Below, one piece after another: positions 45,616 to 55,308 of a DNA stretch of 55,553 bases. Below the pieces are notes generated by a model. That model had not been told where the DNA came from and searched no databases. It saw nothing but the letters and a program-made list of their open reading frames with translations. The stretch lies in the NCBI GenBank assembly GCA_938084745.1, contig CALKEZ010000028.1, positions 1-55,553 of the forward strand, in the 5' to 3' direction. The first letter of the stretch is position 1. Each line of letters begins with the position of its first letter. The position numbers and the translations under genes are program-made. The stretch is from an uncultured Gammaproteobacteria bacterium. Its GTDB lineage: Bacteria; Pseudomonadota; Gammaproteobacteria; Eutrophobiales; Eutrophobiaceae.

Positions 45616-46509
45616 CTAAATCCAGTAAACAAAGATAAACAAGCCCAACCAGACAACATCAACAAAATGCCAATACCAGGCAACGCCCTCAAAAGCAAAA
45701 TGATCGTGTTCAGAAAAATGCCCTTTCATCGATCTTATCAAGATAACCAACAACATCGTTGCGCCCATTGTCACATGGAAACCATGAAAACCGGTTAACA
45801 TAAAGAATGTAGAACCGTAAACACCGGAACTCATTGTTAAGTCGAGTTCGTGATAAGCGTGGGCATATTCTTCTGCCTGAAAAAAAACAAAAAGAAAGCC
45901 TAGCAGAACTGTCACTGCTAACCACCAGCACAATGCTTTACGGTTACCCTTCTGTAATCCCCAGTGTGCGAACGTAAGCGTTGCACCACTGGTTAACAGA
46001 ATGATGGTATTCCACAATGGCACATCAAAAGCAGGTATAACCTCTTTAATAGCCAAAAATTTTGAATCAATTCCAGCCACCGTCATGTCTGGAGTAGTTA
46101 ATAACGGCCAAACTGCTTCAAAATCAGGCCACAAGAATTGATTGGTAGCGAACCCAGCCCCTTCTCCACCCAACCATGGCACTGACAAAACACGTATATA
46201 GAAAAGAGCGCCGAAGAATGCCGCAAAAAACATAACTTCCGAGAAAATAAACCAACTCATTCCCCAACGAAAACTGACATCAACCTGCTTGTTGTAGTTC
46301 CCGGCCAGACTCTCGCCAATAACATCTGAGAACCAACCACAAAACATATAGATGACTGCGGCAACACCAAGCCCGAGTATAAACGTCCCGAAACCGGAGC
46401 CATTTAACATCATGCCACCGCCGATAAAGGAGGTAAACAAAGCCAGGGTTCCCACTATCGGCCATCGGCTAGGTTCCGGTATAAAATAAGCACCGTGTGA
46501 ATCAGACAT
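45616..46509 (-). CDS. ctaE: Cytochrome c oxidase subunit III
   Basis: 297 residues, seven membrane helices. FRWGMSWFIFSEVMFFAAFFGALF near 80-105 and the C-terminal GFHGFHVTMGATML with WYWHFVDVVWLGLFIFVYW are the CoxC family marks. Helps maintain the proton-uptake path of subunit I. Gene order coxB-coxA-small ORF-cox11-coxC is that of Pseudomonas. Confidence 0.96.
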   Translation of the reverse strand: MSDSHGAYFIPEPSRWPIVGTLALFTSFIGGGMMLNGSGFGTFILGLGVAAVIYMFCGWFSDVIGESLAGNYNKQVDVSFRWGMSWFIFSEVMFFAAFFGALFYIRVLSVPWLGGEGAGFATNQFLWPDFEAVWPLLTTPDMTVAGIDSKFLAIKEVIPAFDVPLWNTIILLTSGATLTFAHWGLQKGNRKALCWWLAVTVLLGFLFVFFQAEEYAHAYHELDLTMSSGVYGSTFFMLTGFHGFHVTMGATMLLVILIRSMKGHFSEHDHFAFEGVAWYWHFVDVVWLGLFIFVYWI

Positions 46510-46542
46510 AACTATTCCTCATTTCTATTATTTATTGTTTTA

Positions 46543-47118
46543 TTAACTTTTCGTATCAATTGCCTTGGCAGGACTTGTGTCTGACACAACAGCATCACTA
46601 TCAAGGGCTTTAAAAAATGTGTATGAAAGCGTCATCGTTTTTATTGTTTCTGGCAATTCCGAATCAACCACAAACCGCACAATCATTTCTTTGCGCTCAT
46701 AAGGCGCCAAAACCTGCTGTGTGAAACAAAAGCATTCTGTTTTGTTGAAAAACAATGAGGCTTGTGACGGCGCAACACTGGGCACTGCCTGCCCCACAAT
46801 ATCCTTGTCAGAGTTATTCTCCACAACAAAGACCGCCTCGGCAATTTCACCAGGGTGAACTTTCATCGTGTATTCCGTTGCTTTGAAATTCCACGGTAAG
46901 GCCGTGTTTACATTAGTATCGAACTGAACCATAACCAGTCGTTCCATATCAACATAACCCGTCTCAACAGCAGTTTGAGATATTTCACCCGTTTTACCAT
47001 TCAGACCGGTAACATCACAAAGCACGTCATACAATGGCACCATCGCATAACCAAATCCAAACATCGCTATAGCAAAAACAAATAGCTTTTTAGCGGTTCG
47101 CGTTGCTTCTTCAGCCAT
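46543..47118 (-). CDS. ctaG: Cytochrome c oxidase assembly protein Cox11/CtaG
   Basis: Copper chaperone for CuB of subunit I. About 191 residues: one N-terminal helix (KLFVFAIAMFGFGYAMVPLY) and a periplasmic immunoglobulin-like domain with the copper motif TECFCFTQQVL near 128. PLYDVLCDVTGLNGK and LPWNFKATEYTMKVHPGE are family marks. The ATG of MAEEATRTAKK is chosen; an in-frame GTG 3 codons upstream overlaps the small assembly-protein gene. No clear ribosome site, so coupling is likely. Confidence 0.94.
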   Translation of the reverse strand: MAEEATRTAKKLFVFAIAMFGFGYAMVPLYDVLCDVTGLNGKTGEISQTAVETGYVDMERLVMVQFDTNVNTALPWNFKATEYTMKVHPGEIAEAVFVVENNSDKDIVGQAVPSVAPSQASLFFNKTECFCFTQQVLAPYERKEMIVRFVVDSELPETIKTMTLSYTFFKALDSDAVVSDTSPAKAIDTKS

Positions 47119-47123
47119 ATTAA

Positions 47124-47246
47124 TCACACGTAGTACAGAATAAAACCAATATAAAAACCAAGTGCGACCAATCCTAGAATAATGGCTAGTCGCATATTCT
47201 TGGCCGCTAATTCCTTTTCGGCGGCCGTTTGTTTGTCATCACTCAT
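47124..47246 (-). CDS. Cytochrome oxidase small assembly protein, 40 residues
   Basis: A very short gene between coxA and cox11. It translates as MSDDKQTAAEKELAAKN, then a single membrane helix (LAIILGLVALGFYIGFILYY). Small single-helix proteins of this kind are found at the same place in other cox clusters. Its TGA is 5 bp before the cox11 ATG, implying cotranslation. Role in oxidase assembly is by position. Confidence 0.78.
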   Translation of the reverse strand: MSDDKQTAAEKELAAKNMRLAIILGLVALGFYIGFILYYV

Positions 47247-47264
47247 TTCAGGTTACTACTCCGT

Positions 47265-48860
47265 TTATGAATGTGCTGTCGCATCCGTAACTTCTGGAGG
47301 CGTAGTAAAGCTATGGAATGGTGGTGGCGATGATAGCGTAAATTCCAGCCCATGTGCGCCTTCCCAAACCTGATCCGTTGCTTTTTCACCGCCACGGACA
47401 CACTTGATAACAACCCAGACCAGAAGCAGCTGGCTTAAACCAAAGGCAAAACCACCGATGCTGATAATCTGATTCCAGTCAGTAAACTGAGTATTGTAAT
47501 CAGGAATACGACGTGGCATTCCAGCCAGGCCGAGGAAGTGCATCGGGAAGAACAAGATGTTCACGGAGATTGTAGATGTCCAAAAATGCCACTTGCCTAA
47601 AGTCTCGTCATACATATGGCCGGTCCATTTCGGCAACCAGTAATAAACACCACTGATAATGCCAAAGACAATTCCGGGTACTAATACGTAATGGAAATGC
47701 GCCACAATGAAATAAGTATCATGGTACTGGAAATCAACCGGTGTGATACCCATCATCAAACCAGTAAAACCGCCCAGAGTGAACATGAACAACACGCCAA
47801 TGGCAAAAAGCATTGGTGTTTCAAACGTCATTGAGCCTTTCCACATGGTCGCTGTCCAGTTAAAGACCTTAACCCCGGTAGGCACCGCAATCGCCATAGT
47901 CGCGTACATAAAGAACAGTTCGCCAGCCAAAGGCATGCCAACCGTAAACATATGATGCGCCCAGACAAAGAACGACAGGAAGGCTATTGAGGCCGTTGCA
48001 TAAACCATCGAGGCATAACCAAATAAAGGCTTACGCGCGAAAGTTGGGATAATTTGCGAGATGATACCGAAAGAAGGCAACACCAAAATGTAAACCTCAG
48101 GATGGCCGAAGAACCAGAAGACATGCTGAAACATTACCGGGTCACCGCCGCCGGCAGCATCGAAGAAGGCCGTGCCAAAGAATTTATCGGTTAACAGCAT
48201 GGTTACGCCACCAGCCAAGACCGGCATCGCAGCAATCAACAAGAAGGCGGTAATAATCCAGGTCCAGACAAACAAGGGTAAACGCATGAAGGTCATGCCT
48301 GGTGCGCGCATGTTGAATACGGTTGCGATGATGTTTATCGCGCCCATGATCGATGAAAGCCCCAGGAAATGTACTGCAAAAATCAAAAAGGGCAAGCCAT
48401 CGCCCAATTGCAGAACCAGTGGCGGATACATCGTCCAGCCACCTGCAGGAGCACCGCCTTGCATAAAGAAAGTAGATAACAACAAAGTAAAAGCAAACGG
48501 CAAGATCCAGAAACTCATGTTGTTCATGCGCGGCATTGCCATGTCTGGGGCGCCGACCATCATCGGAATCATCCAGTTAGCCAAGCCCACACCGGCGGGC
48601 ATAACAGCACCGAAAATCATGACCAAGGCGTGCACCGTGGTCATAGAGTTAAAAAACTGTGGATCCACATATTGTAATCCCGGCTGAAATAATTCAGCCC
48701 GAATCACCATCGCCATAGCTCCGCCGATAAAAAACATTATCAAGGCAAACACCAGATACATGGTGCCTATGTCTTTGTGGTTTGTTGAAAATAACCAGCG
48801 GCCTATACCGGTTGGCTTATGATCGTGATGCTCATCATCGTGGACAGCTGCGTAGCTCAT
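47265..48860 (-). CDS. ctaD: Cytochrome c oxidase subunit I
   Basis: Catalytic subunit binding haem a, haem a3 and CuB; 531 residues with twelve membrane helices. Haem-a His in MTTVHALVMIFG near 74; the CuB region WFFGHPEVYILVLPSFG near 248-264 with the cross-linked His-Tyr; the His pair WAHHMFTVG near 299; the haem ligands in HDTYFIVAHFHYVL near 385-398. RWLFSTNHKDIGTMYL at the N-terminus is canonical. An A-type oxidase (YVLP after HPE, K- and D-channel residues present). GAGGAT precedes the ATG. Confidence 0.97.
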   Translation of the reverse strand: MSYAAVHDDEHHDHKPTGIGRWLFSTNHKDIGTMYLVFALIMFFIGGAMAMVIRAELFQPGLQYVDPQFFNSMTTVHALVMIFGAVMPAGVGLANWMIPMMVGAPDMAMPRMNNMSFWILPFAFTLLLSTFFMQGGAPAGGWTMYPPLVLQLGDGLPFLIFAVHFLGLSSIMGAINIIATVFNMRAPGMTFMRLPLFVWTWIITAFLLIAAMPVLAGGVTMLLTDKFFGTAFFDAAGGGDPVMFQHVFWFFGHPEVYILVLPSFGIISQIIPTFARKPLFGYASMVYATASIAFLSFFVWAHHMFTVGMPLAGELFFMYATMAIAVPTGVKVFNWTATMWKGSMTFETPMLFAIGVLFMFTLGGFTGLMMGITPVDFQYHDTYFIVAHFHYVLVPGIVFGIISGVYYWLPKWTGHMYDETLGKWHFWTSTISVNILFFPMHFLGLAGMPRRIPDYNTQFTDWNQIISIGGFAFGLSQLLLVWVVIKCVRGGEKATDQVWEGAHGLEFTLSSPPPFHSFTTPPEVTDATAHS

Positions 48861-48906
48861 GAATCTATCCTCTAGTTAACTATCTATTCGTTTATATTAA
48901 TTGTGA

Positions 48907-50052
48907 TTATCTTGCTGCTTTCACATCAGCAGGCTGAACTATATCTTTCGCCGTGTTATCCCATGAGTTTCTTTCATGCGTTATAACTGCAGCGAGATCA
49001 GCATCATTTAATTGCTCTTTAAACGCTGGCATTAAATTCTTACCATTCAGAATCAGATGAATCATGTCAGAAGCCGGGCCATTGACAATTGAACTGCCAT
49101 TTAGAGCCGGGAACAATCCATCTACTCCATTGCCTGTTGCCTGATGGCATGAAGCACAGTTAGCTGCATAAACTTTTTCGCCTTGTGACAACAACTCTTC
49201 TTTTGACCACTCTCGGTTCGCGCCGGATGCGGCGGCAAGTTGCGCAGCCTTTTGTTCGTCAATCCAGGCAACATATTCTTCTTGGCTAACAGCATGGACG
49301 ACAATGGGCATAAAGCCATGATCCTTGCCACACAGTTCAGCGCATTGACCGCGATAAACACCTGGCTCTTTAATATTTGTCCAGTTGTCGTTAATAAAGC
49401 CCGGGATAGCGTCACGCTTCCAGCCCAATGCGGGCACCCACCAAGCATGGATTACATCGGCAGCGGTGGTCAGTATTCTAATTTTTGTATTAATTGGAAG
49501 GACTATCGGATTATCTACATCCAGCAAGTAATTTTCTACGGAGTCGGGACTAATGCCAGAGTCTCTTTGTCTGGCATTGTTACTGTCTTGATCCAGCGCA
49601 CTCCAAACCGTAACACCTTCATCCATATAATCATATTTCCACTTCCACTGATAACCGGTGACCTTCAAGGTCATTTCGGCATCACCTGTTTGCTCCATGA
49701 AAATCAATGTTTTCGTGGCGGGTACTGCCATGGCAACCAGAATGATAATTGGAATGATGGTCCAGGCAATCTCTGCTGCAGTACTGTGATGAAACTGTGC
49801 GGCAACAGCCCCTTTAGACTTTCTGTGGTGAAAGATAGACCAGCACATTACACTGAAGACAATAACGCCAATTACTGTAACGATATACAGAATAGTCATG
49901 TGTAGATCGTAGACTCTTTGACTGGTCTCCGTGACGCCCTGTGTTAAGTTTAATGGCATATCACCGAGCCCGGCAAAAACTGCTCCACTAGCTAAAAGCA
50001 ATGAAACAGTAACCATTCCGAGCACAGCTTGTTTTAATTTATCGACTGACAT
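48907..50052 (-). CDS. ctaC: Cytochrome c oxidase subunit II with fused cytochrome c domain
   Basis: CuA-bearing subunit. The ATG of MSVDKLKQA is chosen because GAGGAAC lies about 8 bases before it; it gives 381 residues. A signal segment, two membrane helices (about 55-78 and 95-118), then the cupredoxin domain with HAWWVPALG near 200 and the CuA loop GQCAELCGKDHGFM near 235. A cytochrome c domain with CASCHQATGNG near 297 and Met in LMPAFKEQL is fused at the C-terminus, the caa3-type layout. First gene of the cox transcript. Confidence 0.96.
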   Translation of the reverse strand: MSVDKLKQAVLGMVTVSLLLASGAVFAGLGDMPLNLTQGVTETSQRVYDLHMTILYIVTVIGVIVFSVMCWSIFHHRKSKGAVAAQFHHSTAAEIAWTIIPIIILVAMAVPATKTLIFMEQTGDAEMTLKVTGYQWKWKYDYMDEGVTVWSALDQDSNNARQRDSGISPDSVENYLLDVDNPIVLPINTKIRILTTAADVIHAWWVPALGWKRDAIPGFINDNWTNIKEPGVYRGQCAELCGKDHGFMPIVVHAVSQEEYVAWIDEQKAAQLAAASGANREWSKEELLSQGEKVYAANCASCHQATGNGVDGLFPALNGSSIVNGPASDMIHLILNGKNLMPAFKEQLNDADLAAVITHERNSWDNTAKDIVQPADVKAAR

Positions 50053-50105
50053 TACAACGTTCCTCAGCATTGATGATTTTTATTTTTCTATAATTTTTTA
50101 CAACT

Positions 50106-50531
50106 TTAAACTTCAATAAGCCTGCGCAACTCTATTGCCAAGCCCTGACGTTCCTCTTCATTCAAAAAACGTCCAATTTCAACTTGTTGGCCATGCGACC
50201 TGAGTAAAAGACGGCTTGGATACCACTTGTTCCATGATCTGTCCAAAACCACTTTTGCCCAATTTCTTTCCAGTTCGTAGTGCTTTTCAGGTGAATGCGA
50301 TCCACTCTCAATTCTGATTTTATCGCCTGCCACACTAACTACTTCTTTTGCGTTACTGCGCAATGCGCTCATATATAACACTCCGCCCAACGCCATAAGC
50401 TCTAATCCAGCAAACGGCAAGATGAGTGTTAATCCCTGAGAGTAAAATCCTAGCGCTACGCCTACTGTAAAACTGGCAAATATGGTATATATCCGAACAA
50501 GTTGATGCCAAGGCATCGCTTTATTCGGCAT
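50106..50531 (-). CDS. DUF2244 membrane protein
   Basis: About 141 residues. Two membrane helices (about 10-30 and 32-52: VRIYTIFASFTVGVALGFY and LTLILPFAGLELMALGGVLY) and a cytoplasmic part ending LLLRSHGQQVEIGRFLNEEER, the DUF2244 signature. ATG at MPNKAMPW is used; an upstream GTG (50582) is also open. DUF2244 genes are frequently found beside cox genes. Unknown function. The 5' region to bioD (about 180 bp) contains a hairpin GGGCAT/ATGCCC without a T run. Confidence 0.8.
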   Translation of the reverse strand: MPNKAMPWHQLVRIYTIFASFTVGVALGFYSQGLTLILPFAGLELMALGGVLYMSALRSNAKEVVSVAGDKIRIESGSHSPEKHYELERNWAKVVLDRSWNKWYPSRLLLRSHGQQVEIGRFLNEEERQGLAIELRRLIEV

Positions 50532-50708
50532 AACAACAAAGCCCTTTTTTGTATCCTTTGAGTCACCTAGGCAAAGAATCACTGTAGTCTTTTCTAACCG
50601 TTATTTATTATAGTAGCGAACCGTAACAATCAACCATATAAAATCTACTCCTACATGGGGGCATCAATATGCCCTAAATTGGCCATTCGATGCAACCTTA
50701 AGCTTATA

Positions 50709-51401
50709 TTATCTAAAAACCGGCCCCATTATAAATGAATGATCTATTTTTTTGGCCATTTTGTCTCGATCAATACCATCAACGTAGTCCAGATCAGCGA
50801 CATGGGGGCAAGCCAGGTTGTCGTTTAGCAACGCGATCGTCTCATCTTTAAAGAGGTAGTCTTTTTCTGGCATATTGCTGACCCAACCACATAAATCCAC
50901 GCCATCAGCCCGAATGACTTCGGCGGTCAGCAGCGCATGATTTAAACAACCCAGACGCAAGCCAACAACCAATATGACCGGCAACGCCAGTTCGCGCACC
51001 AGATCAACCGTGCCCAGTCTGTCAGATAACGGCGCACGCCAGCCGCCGACACCCTCAACAATAATATTATCGAACTCCGATGCCAACCGATTATAACTGG
51101 CAAACACCTCATCGAAATCGGTCGTCTCCTTATCGTTGCCAGCTGCAAACACGGGCGCAACGGGTAACTCGTAAACTACCGGGTTGATTAACTCATAAGC
51201 AACGGAGTGGCTGCAGTGCTCCTTTATCAGGCGCGCATCTTCATTCATCAACAGTCCATTGATACGTTTTGCTCCACTGGCGACGGGCTTCATGCCAGCA
51301 ATGTGCCGGTCCTGCTTTTTTAATGTTTGCATTAATGCGAGCGTGAAACAGGTCTTGCCAACACCCGTATCAGTACCGGTAATGAATACTCCTTTTGCCA
51401 T
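50709..51401 (-). CDS. bioD: Dethiobiotin synthetase
   Basis: ATP-dependent ureido-ring formation from diaminopelargonate. 230 residues; P-loop GTDTGVGKTCFTLAL near 8-22; substrate loop MKPVASGAK near 37; VEGVGGWRAPLSD near 115. Last gene of bioBFHCD, 2 bp after bioC. Confidence 0.96.
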   Translation of the reverse strand: MAKGVFITGTDTGVGKTCFTLALMQTLKKQDRHIAGMKPVASGAKRINGLLMNEDARLIKEHCSHSVAYELINPVVYELPVAPVFAAGNDKETTDFDEVFASYNRLASEFDNIIVEGVGGWRAPLSDRLGTVDLVRELALPVILVVGLRLGCLNHALLTAEVIRADGVDLCGWVSNMPEKDYLFKDETIALLNDNLACPHVADLDYVDGIDRDKMAKKIDHSFIMGPVFR

Positions 51402-51403
51402 AA

Positions 51404-52315
51404 CTATTCTTTATTATTTTTACGTGCCTTGAGATCCTGCCTAACTTTTTCCAGTGAGATTGACTGAGAAGACAATTCATCGCGACGAACTTTTTCCTGC
51501 TGCGGTCGCCAGGCATGACCATAAACGACTTCATATGTTGCGGGCAGTTTACAGTTCTTCCTGTAGGACTCGTAATGCTCCTCAACTCTTTGCAAGCGCT
51601 GTTTGCCTGTGAGTGTTTTTCTTCTGCCCTGGTTTATATTGTGTGCGCCAATATTTTTTAATTCGCGCATTAGTTGTTTGCATTCATCATAAAGCAAAAC
51701 GATATGTTCTATGCTTAGCACCGGCTCGCTCATGCCATTCCGGATTAAAGCATCACCAACATCATGCATATCGACAAAAGCATTCACATGAATATCGTCA
51801 TCGACCTGCCGCCAACAGTCACGTAATTCTTTGAGCGAGTCGGGCCCAAAAGTTGCAAAAATAAATACGCCTCCGGGTTTTAACATGCGCCGCACTTCGG
51901 CAAACACAGCATCAAGATCATTACACCACTGCAGCATAAGATTGCTAAACACGAGATCAAACTGATTTTTTGCTATGGGCATTTGCGACGCATCACTGCA
52001 AACAAAATGCTTTTTTGAAAAAAACATTGGCTCTCGTTTGCGTGCGACTTTTAACATCTCGCTGGAAATATCCGCCTGGTATATCTGTGCTTTTTTAAAT
52101 CGTTGTTTTATTTTTTCGGAACCGTAACCCGTTCCCGATCCCAGATCCAGAATAGAAACCGGTTCGATTTTAATCAGATCAAACGCTTCGATTAAACGGT
52201 TTGCAACAGTCTGTTGCAACAATGAAGCGGCATCGTAATCTACTGCCGCTGCATTAAATGAGGAATGAAGTTGCTTACGATCTATTTTGTAAGCGTCATT
52301 AATTAAATTATTCAT
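51404..52315 (-). CDS. bioC: Malonyl-[acyl-carrier protein] O-methyltransferase BioC
   Basis: SAM-dependent methyltransferase that masks malonyl-ACP as its methyl ester to start pimelate synthesis. 303 residues. SAM motif SILDLGSGTGYGSEKI near 53; FDLVFSNLMLQWCNDLDAVF and MLKPGGVFIFATFGPDSLKELR are characteristic of BioC. Overlaps the bioH stop by 8 bp and precedes bioD by 2 bp. Confidence 0.95.
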   Translation of the reverse strand: MNNLINDAYKIDRKQLHSSFNAAAVDYDAASLLQQTVANRLIEAFDLIKIEPVSILDLGSGTGYGSEKIKQRFKKAQIYQADISSEMLKVARKREPMFFSKKHFVCSDASQMPIAKNQFDLVFSNLMLQWCNDLDAVFAEVRRMLKPGGVFIFATFGPDSLKELRDCWRQVDDDIHVNAFVDMHDVGDALIRNGMSEPVLSIEHIVLLYDECKQLMRELKNIGAHNINQGRRKTLTGKQRLQRVEEHYESYRKNCKLPATYEVVYGHAWRPQQEKVRRDELSSQSISLEKVRQDLKARKNNKE

Positions 52316-53042
52316 TTATAAATTTATTAATGGCCTGAATAGTTTTTTTGGGTTGGCTAATAAATAACGCGTGGCCACAATTACCAATCACACCAAACTC
52401 TATGCCTGGCTTTAACAGTCTTATGTTTTTTATAACACCAGCATTAACCAGCGCATCGCGTTTACCAAATAACTGCAATACAGGAATATCAAGTGCGGCA
52501 AGTTCTTTTCTTTGATCCAGAACTAATAACTCTTCTAGCCACACCAGCAGTATTGCGACATCCTGTTCGCTCGCTATGTATTCCCGAAATAATTTAATCA
52601 TTTGTTTTGGGTTTTCTTCGCCATGCGCGACCAGGCCAGAAAAGTATTGTAAGCAGGCTTTAGGATCATTTAACAAGCTCAACTTGAGACTGGTGATCGC
52701 GTCACCTGCAAGCACATTCCTCCAGTTCTCTTTGTTGACAAAACATGGTGGGCTGGCGAGATAGACTATTGCTTTTACCTGTTTTGTCATACGCGCTAAC
52801 CGGGTCGCTATTAAGCCTCCTAACGACCAGGCAATAACTACACAATCTCGGTTAACTTTTTCGTTCAGGGCGTTTGCCAGCGATTCGACTTTGCCGTCTT
52901 TGGTCTTTTTGGCCGCTGCATATAAGCAAGGCGCATCGACGGCACTAAATATGTTCAGGTCTTCACTAAATGAAGACCACACATGAGCATTAAAACCCCA
53001 GCCATGTAACAACAGGCAATCCAATCTTAATTCAGCATTCAT
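52308..53042 (-). CDS. bioH: Pimeloyl-ACP methyl ester carboxylesterase BioH
   Basis: Alpha/beta-hydrolase that removes the methyl group from pimeloyl-ACP methyl ester. 244 residues. LLLHGWGFNAHVWSSF at the N-terminus; nucleophile elbow WSLGG near 70; Asp in FGKRDALVNAG near 192; catalytic His in GNCGHALFIS near 221. Overlaps bioF by 11 bp and bioC by 8 bp. Confidence 0.93.
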   Translation of the reverse strand: MNAELRLDCLLLHGWGFNAHVWSSFSEDLNIFSAVDAPCLYAAAKKTKDGKVESLANALNEKVNRDCVVIAWSLGGLIATRLARMTKQVKAIVYLASPPCFVNKENWRNVLAGDAITSLKLSLLNDPKACLQYFSGLVAHGEENPKQMIKLFREYIASEQDVAILLVWLEELLVLDQRKELAALDIPVLQLFGKRDALVNAGVIKNIRLLKPGIEFGVIGNCGHALFISQPKKTIQAINKFINE

Positions 53043-54186
53043 TCAAATTTTTTCTTATGGAATTAATCAGGCTATCTATATGCTCTTTGGAATGTAGGGC
53101 CGTGATACTTATTCTTAAACGTGCCGTATCTTTTGGCACAGTCGGCGGCCTAATGGTCGCTGCCAGTATATTGTCTTTATAGAGCGCATCACCCAGTGAC
53201 ATTACTGCTTCCGCATCACCAACGATAAAGGGTTGTATGTGTGAGTTTGATTTTTCTATCGTTAATCCGGACTCGCTCATTATAAATTTATAATGCTTGA
53301 TTAATGACTTTATGTGATCTCTTTCTTGCTTGCCATTACTGACAATATCGATCGCATGAACCAGCGTTTCAGCTAATGAAGGCAAGAGCGCCGTTGTATA
53401 AATATAGGTACGTGCTTTTTGGATAAAAGCCTCAATATGCAGCTGACTACCTGAAACAAATGCTCCGGCTGCACCAAACGACTTGCCAAAGGTCCCGATC
53501 AATAACGGCACTTGACCCTGGTCGAGATTGAGTTCTTCCAGCAAGCCGCCGCCAGCGTCTCCCAAGACACCAATACCATGCGCATCATCAACCAGCAACA
53601 ATGCGTTGTACCTTTTACATAATTCGGTTATTTCGATTAGCGGAGCATAATCACCATCCATGCTAAATACTCCATCTGTCATAACCAGCAGGTCTTGCTG
53701 CTTGTGTTTTTTTAACAAGCTCTCTAAATGCCTTACATCGTTGTGCCTATACCTGACAAGTCGTCCATCCGACAACCTTGCAGCATCGATTAAAGAGGCA
53801 TGATTTAGTTTATCCTGCAAAACTATTGTGTTCGAATTTATAAGAACAGAAGCTACCGCTAGATTTGCTTGATAACCGGTAGAAAACACCAACGCAGCCT
53901 CTCTTTTCAGGAAACTCGCCAGCTTATGCTCCAGCTTTTCATGCGGCTCTGAATATCCAACCACTAGTTGCGATGAACCAGCTCCTATACCGTATTCATC
54001 AATCGCCTTTTTCATGTGGGCTTTCAACTGCTCATGATTCGCCAAGCCCAAATAATCATTACTGCTAAAATTTATAAGTTCTTTATCATCGATTTTTATT
54101 AGTGGGCCTTGAGCGGAACGCAATACTTTTCTTGAGCGAAACAACCCCTTTTCTTTTCGTTGATTAATTTCCTCAATCAAATTCAC
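53032..54186 (-). CDS. bioF: 8-amino-7-oxononanoate synthase
   Basis: PLP-dependent condensation of pimeloyl-ACP with alanine. 384 residues. INFSSNDYLGLANHEQLK near 37; VDDAHGIGVLG near 198; PLP-Lys in IGTFGKSFGAAGAFV near 231. GTG start; no strong ribosome site. 23 bp after bioB. Confidence 0.96.
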   Translation of the reverse strand: MNLIEEINQRKEKGLFRSRKVLRSAQGPLIKIDDKELINFSSNDYLGLANHEQLKAHMKKAIDEYGIGAGSSQLVVGYSEPHEKLEHKLASFLKREAALVFSTGYQANLAVASVLINSNTIVLQDKLNHASLIDAARLSDGRLVRYRHNDVRHLESLLKKHKQQDLLVMTDGVFSMDGDYAPLIEITELCKRYNALLLVDDAHGIGVLGDAGGGLLEELNLDQGQVPLLIGTFGKSFGAAGAFVSGSQLHIEAFIQKARTYIYTTALLPSLAETLVHAIDIVSNGKQERDHIKSLIKHYKFIMSESGLTIEKSNSHIQPFIVGDAEAVMSLGDALYKDNILAATIRPPTVPKDTARLRISITALHSKEHIDSLINSIRKNLNEC

Positions 54187-54209
54187 TTTAAAAACTTATA
54201 AGAAACAAC

Positions 54210-55175
54210 TTAGTGTCGACTTGCTTCGACGCCCAAACGCGCGAACAATTTTTGATCTTCCGCTAACTGCGGGTTATCCGTAGTTAAGAGTTTTTCTCCG
54301 TAAAAAATTGAGTTTGCTCCAGCCAATAAGCACAAGGCCTGCATCTCTTCCGTCATCTCACTCCTACCAGCGGATAAACGCACATAGGATGCGGGCATCA
54401 TTATTCTTGCACAGGCAATAACTCGCACAAAGTCGATAGGATCAAACTTATCAATATCATTTAGTGGCGTTCCCTCAACCTGAACCAGCATGTTTATCGG
54501 TACGCTTTCTGGCTGTATTGTCATATTGGCAAGACTGATTAAAAGTCCCGCGCGATCGCGCGCATCTTCGCCCATGCCTATTATTCCTCCACAACAAACA
54601 TTGATGCCGGCGCCTCTCACATGCTCAAGCGTGTCCAGTCGTTCCTGATAGTCACGGGTACTAATTATTTTAGAATAAAATTCTGGTGAACTATCAAGGT
54701 TATGGTTGTAGTAATCTAGCCCCGCTGACTTCAGATCTCTTGCCTGGCTTTCTTTCAACATACCAAGCGTTACGCAAGTTTCCATGCCTGTTTTCTTAAC
54801 CGCTTCAACCATTGCCATTACTTTTTCTAAATCTCGTTGCTTAGGTTGCCGCCAGGCTGCGCCCATGCAGAAGCGAGTCGCGCCCTTATCCTTTGCCGCT
54901 TTAGCTTGCGTTACCACCTCTTCCAGTTCGAGTAGTTTTTCAACATCAACGCCGGTATTGTAATGTGCGCTCTGGGGACAATATGCGCAGTCTTCCGGAC
55001 AACCGCCGGTTTTAATATTCATCAATGTACTTAATTGAACAACATTGGGGTCAAAGTTGATTCTATGTACTTGCTGAGCTTGATAGATCAAATCGCTGAA
55101 TGGCTGTGACATTAACTCAACAACCTCGGCCTTGGTCCAGGTGTTTTTAATATCATTCTTTTTAATTGGATTCAT
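54210..55175 (-). CDS. bioB: Biotin synthase
   Basis: Radical-SAM enzyme that inserts sulfur into dethiobiotin. 321 residues. Cluster motif [11 protein letters not shown] near 59-69 for the 4Fe-4[17 protein letters not shown] and [12 protein letters not shown] are the family blocks; the 2Fe-2S Arg is in RLSAGR. First gene of the operon; its promoter overlaps the BirA operator. A weak CGGT precedes the ATG. Confidence 0.97.
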   Translation of the reverse strand: MNPIKKNDIKNTWTKAEVVELMSQPFSDLIYQAQQVHRINFDPNVVQLSTLMNIKTGGCPEDCAYCPQSAHYNTGVDVEKLLELEEVVTQAKAAKDKGATRFCMGAAWRQPKQRDLEKVMAMVEAVKKTGMETCVTLGMLKESQARDLKSAGLDYYNHNLDSSPEFYSKIISTRDYQERLDTLEHVRGAGINVCCGGIIGMGEDARDRAGLLISLANMTIQPESVPINMLVQVEGTPLNDIDKFDPIDFVRVIACARIMMPASYVRLSAGRSEMTEEMQALCLLAGANSIFYGEKLLTTDNPQLAEDQKLFARLGVEASRH

Positions 55176-55248
55176 GAATAAACCGATCGCTTTTTTTATC
55201 TTGTTGTTTTCTGTCGTTCTGCTCTGAACAAATCATTGCCGAAGTGCA

Positions 55249-55276
55249 ATAATATTAGCTAGGGATTTATTGTAAA
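55249..55276 (-). promoter_or_regulatory. Promoter of bioBFHCD
   Basis: Read on the minus strand, TTTACA (55276-55271) and TATTAT (55254-55249) are separated by 16 bp. The -35 lies inside the left arm of the BirA operator, so repressor binding would block polymerase. The expected transcript leader to the bioB ATG is about 65 nt. Confidence 0.6.
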
Positions 55277-55302
55277 CTTTTTATTATCTAATTGGTTAAC
55301 AA
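55270..55302. promoter_or_regulatory. BirA operator between bioB and comF
   Basis: TTGTAAACT (55270-55278), 15 bp, then GGTTAACAA (55294-55302). The consensus BirA site in gammaproteobacteria is TTGTAAACC-N14/15-GGTTTACAA; each arm has one mismatch. It ends 6 bp before the comF start codon and overlaps the predicted bioB -35. Confidence 0.85.
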
Positions 55303-55308
55303 ATAAAC

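Noticed and set aside
49240..49905. Long open frame on the plus strand opposite coxB
   Set aside because: It lies wholly antisense to a certain gene, has no ribosome site and no recognisable domain.
50659..50674. Hairpin GGGCAT-CAAT-ATGCCC between bioD and the DUF2244 gene
   Set aside because: No T run on either strand, so not called a terminator; no known operator match.
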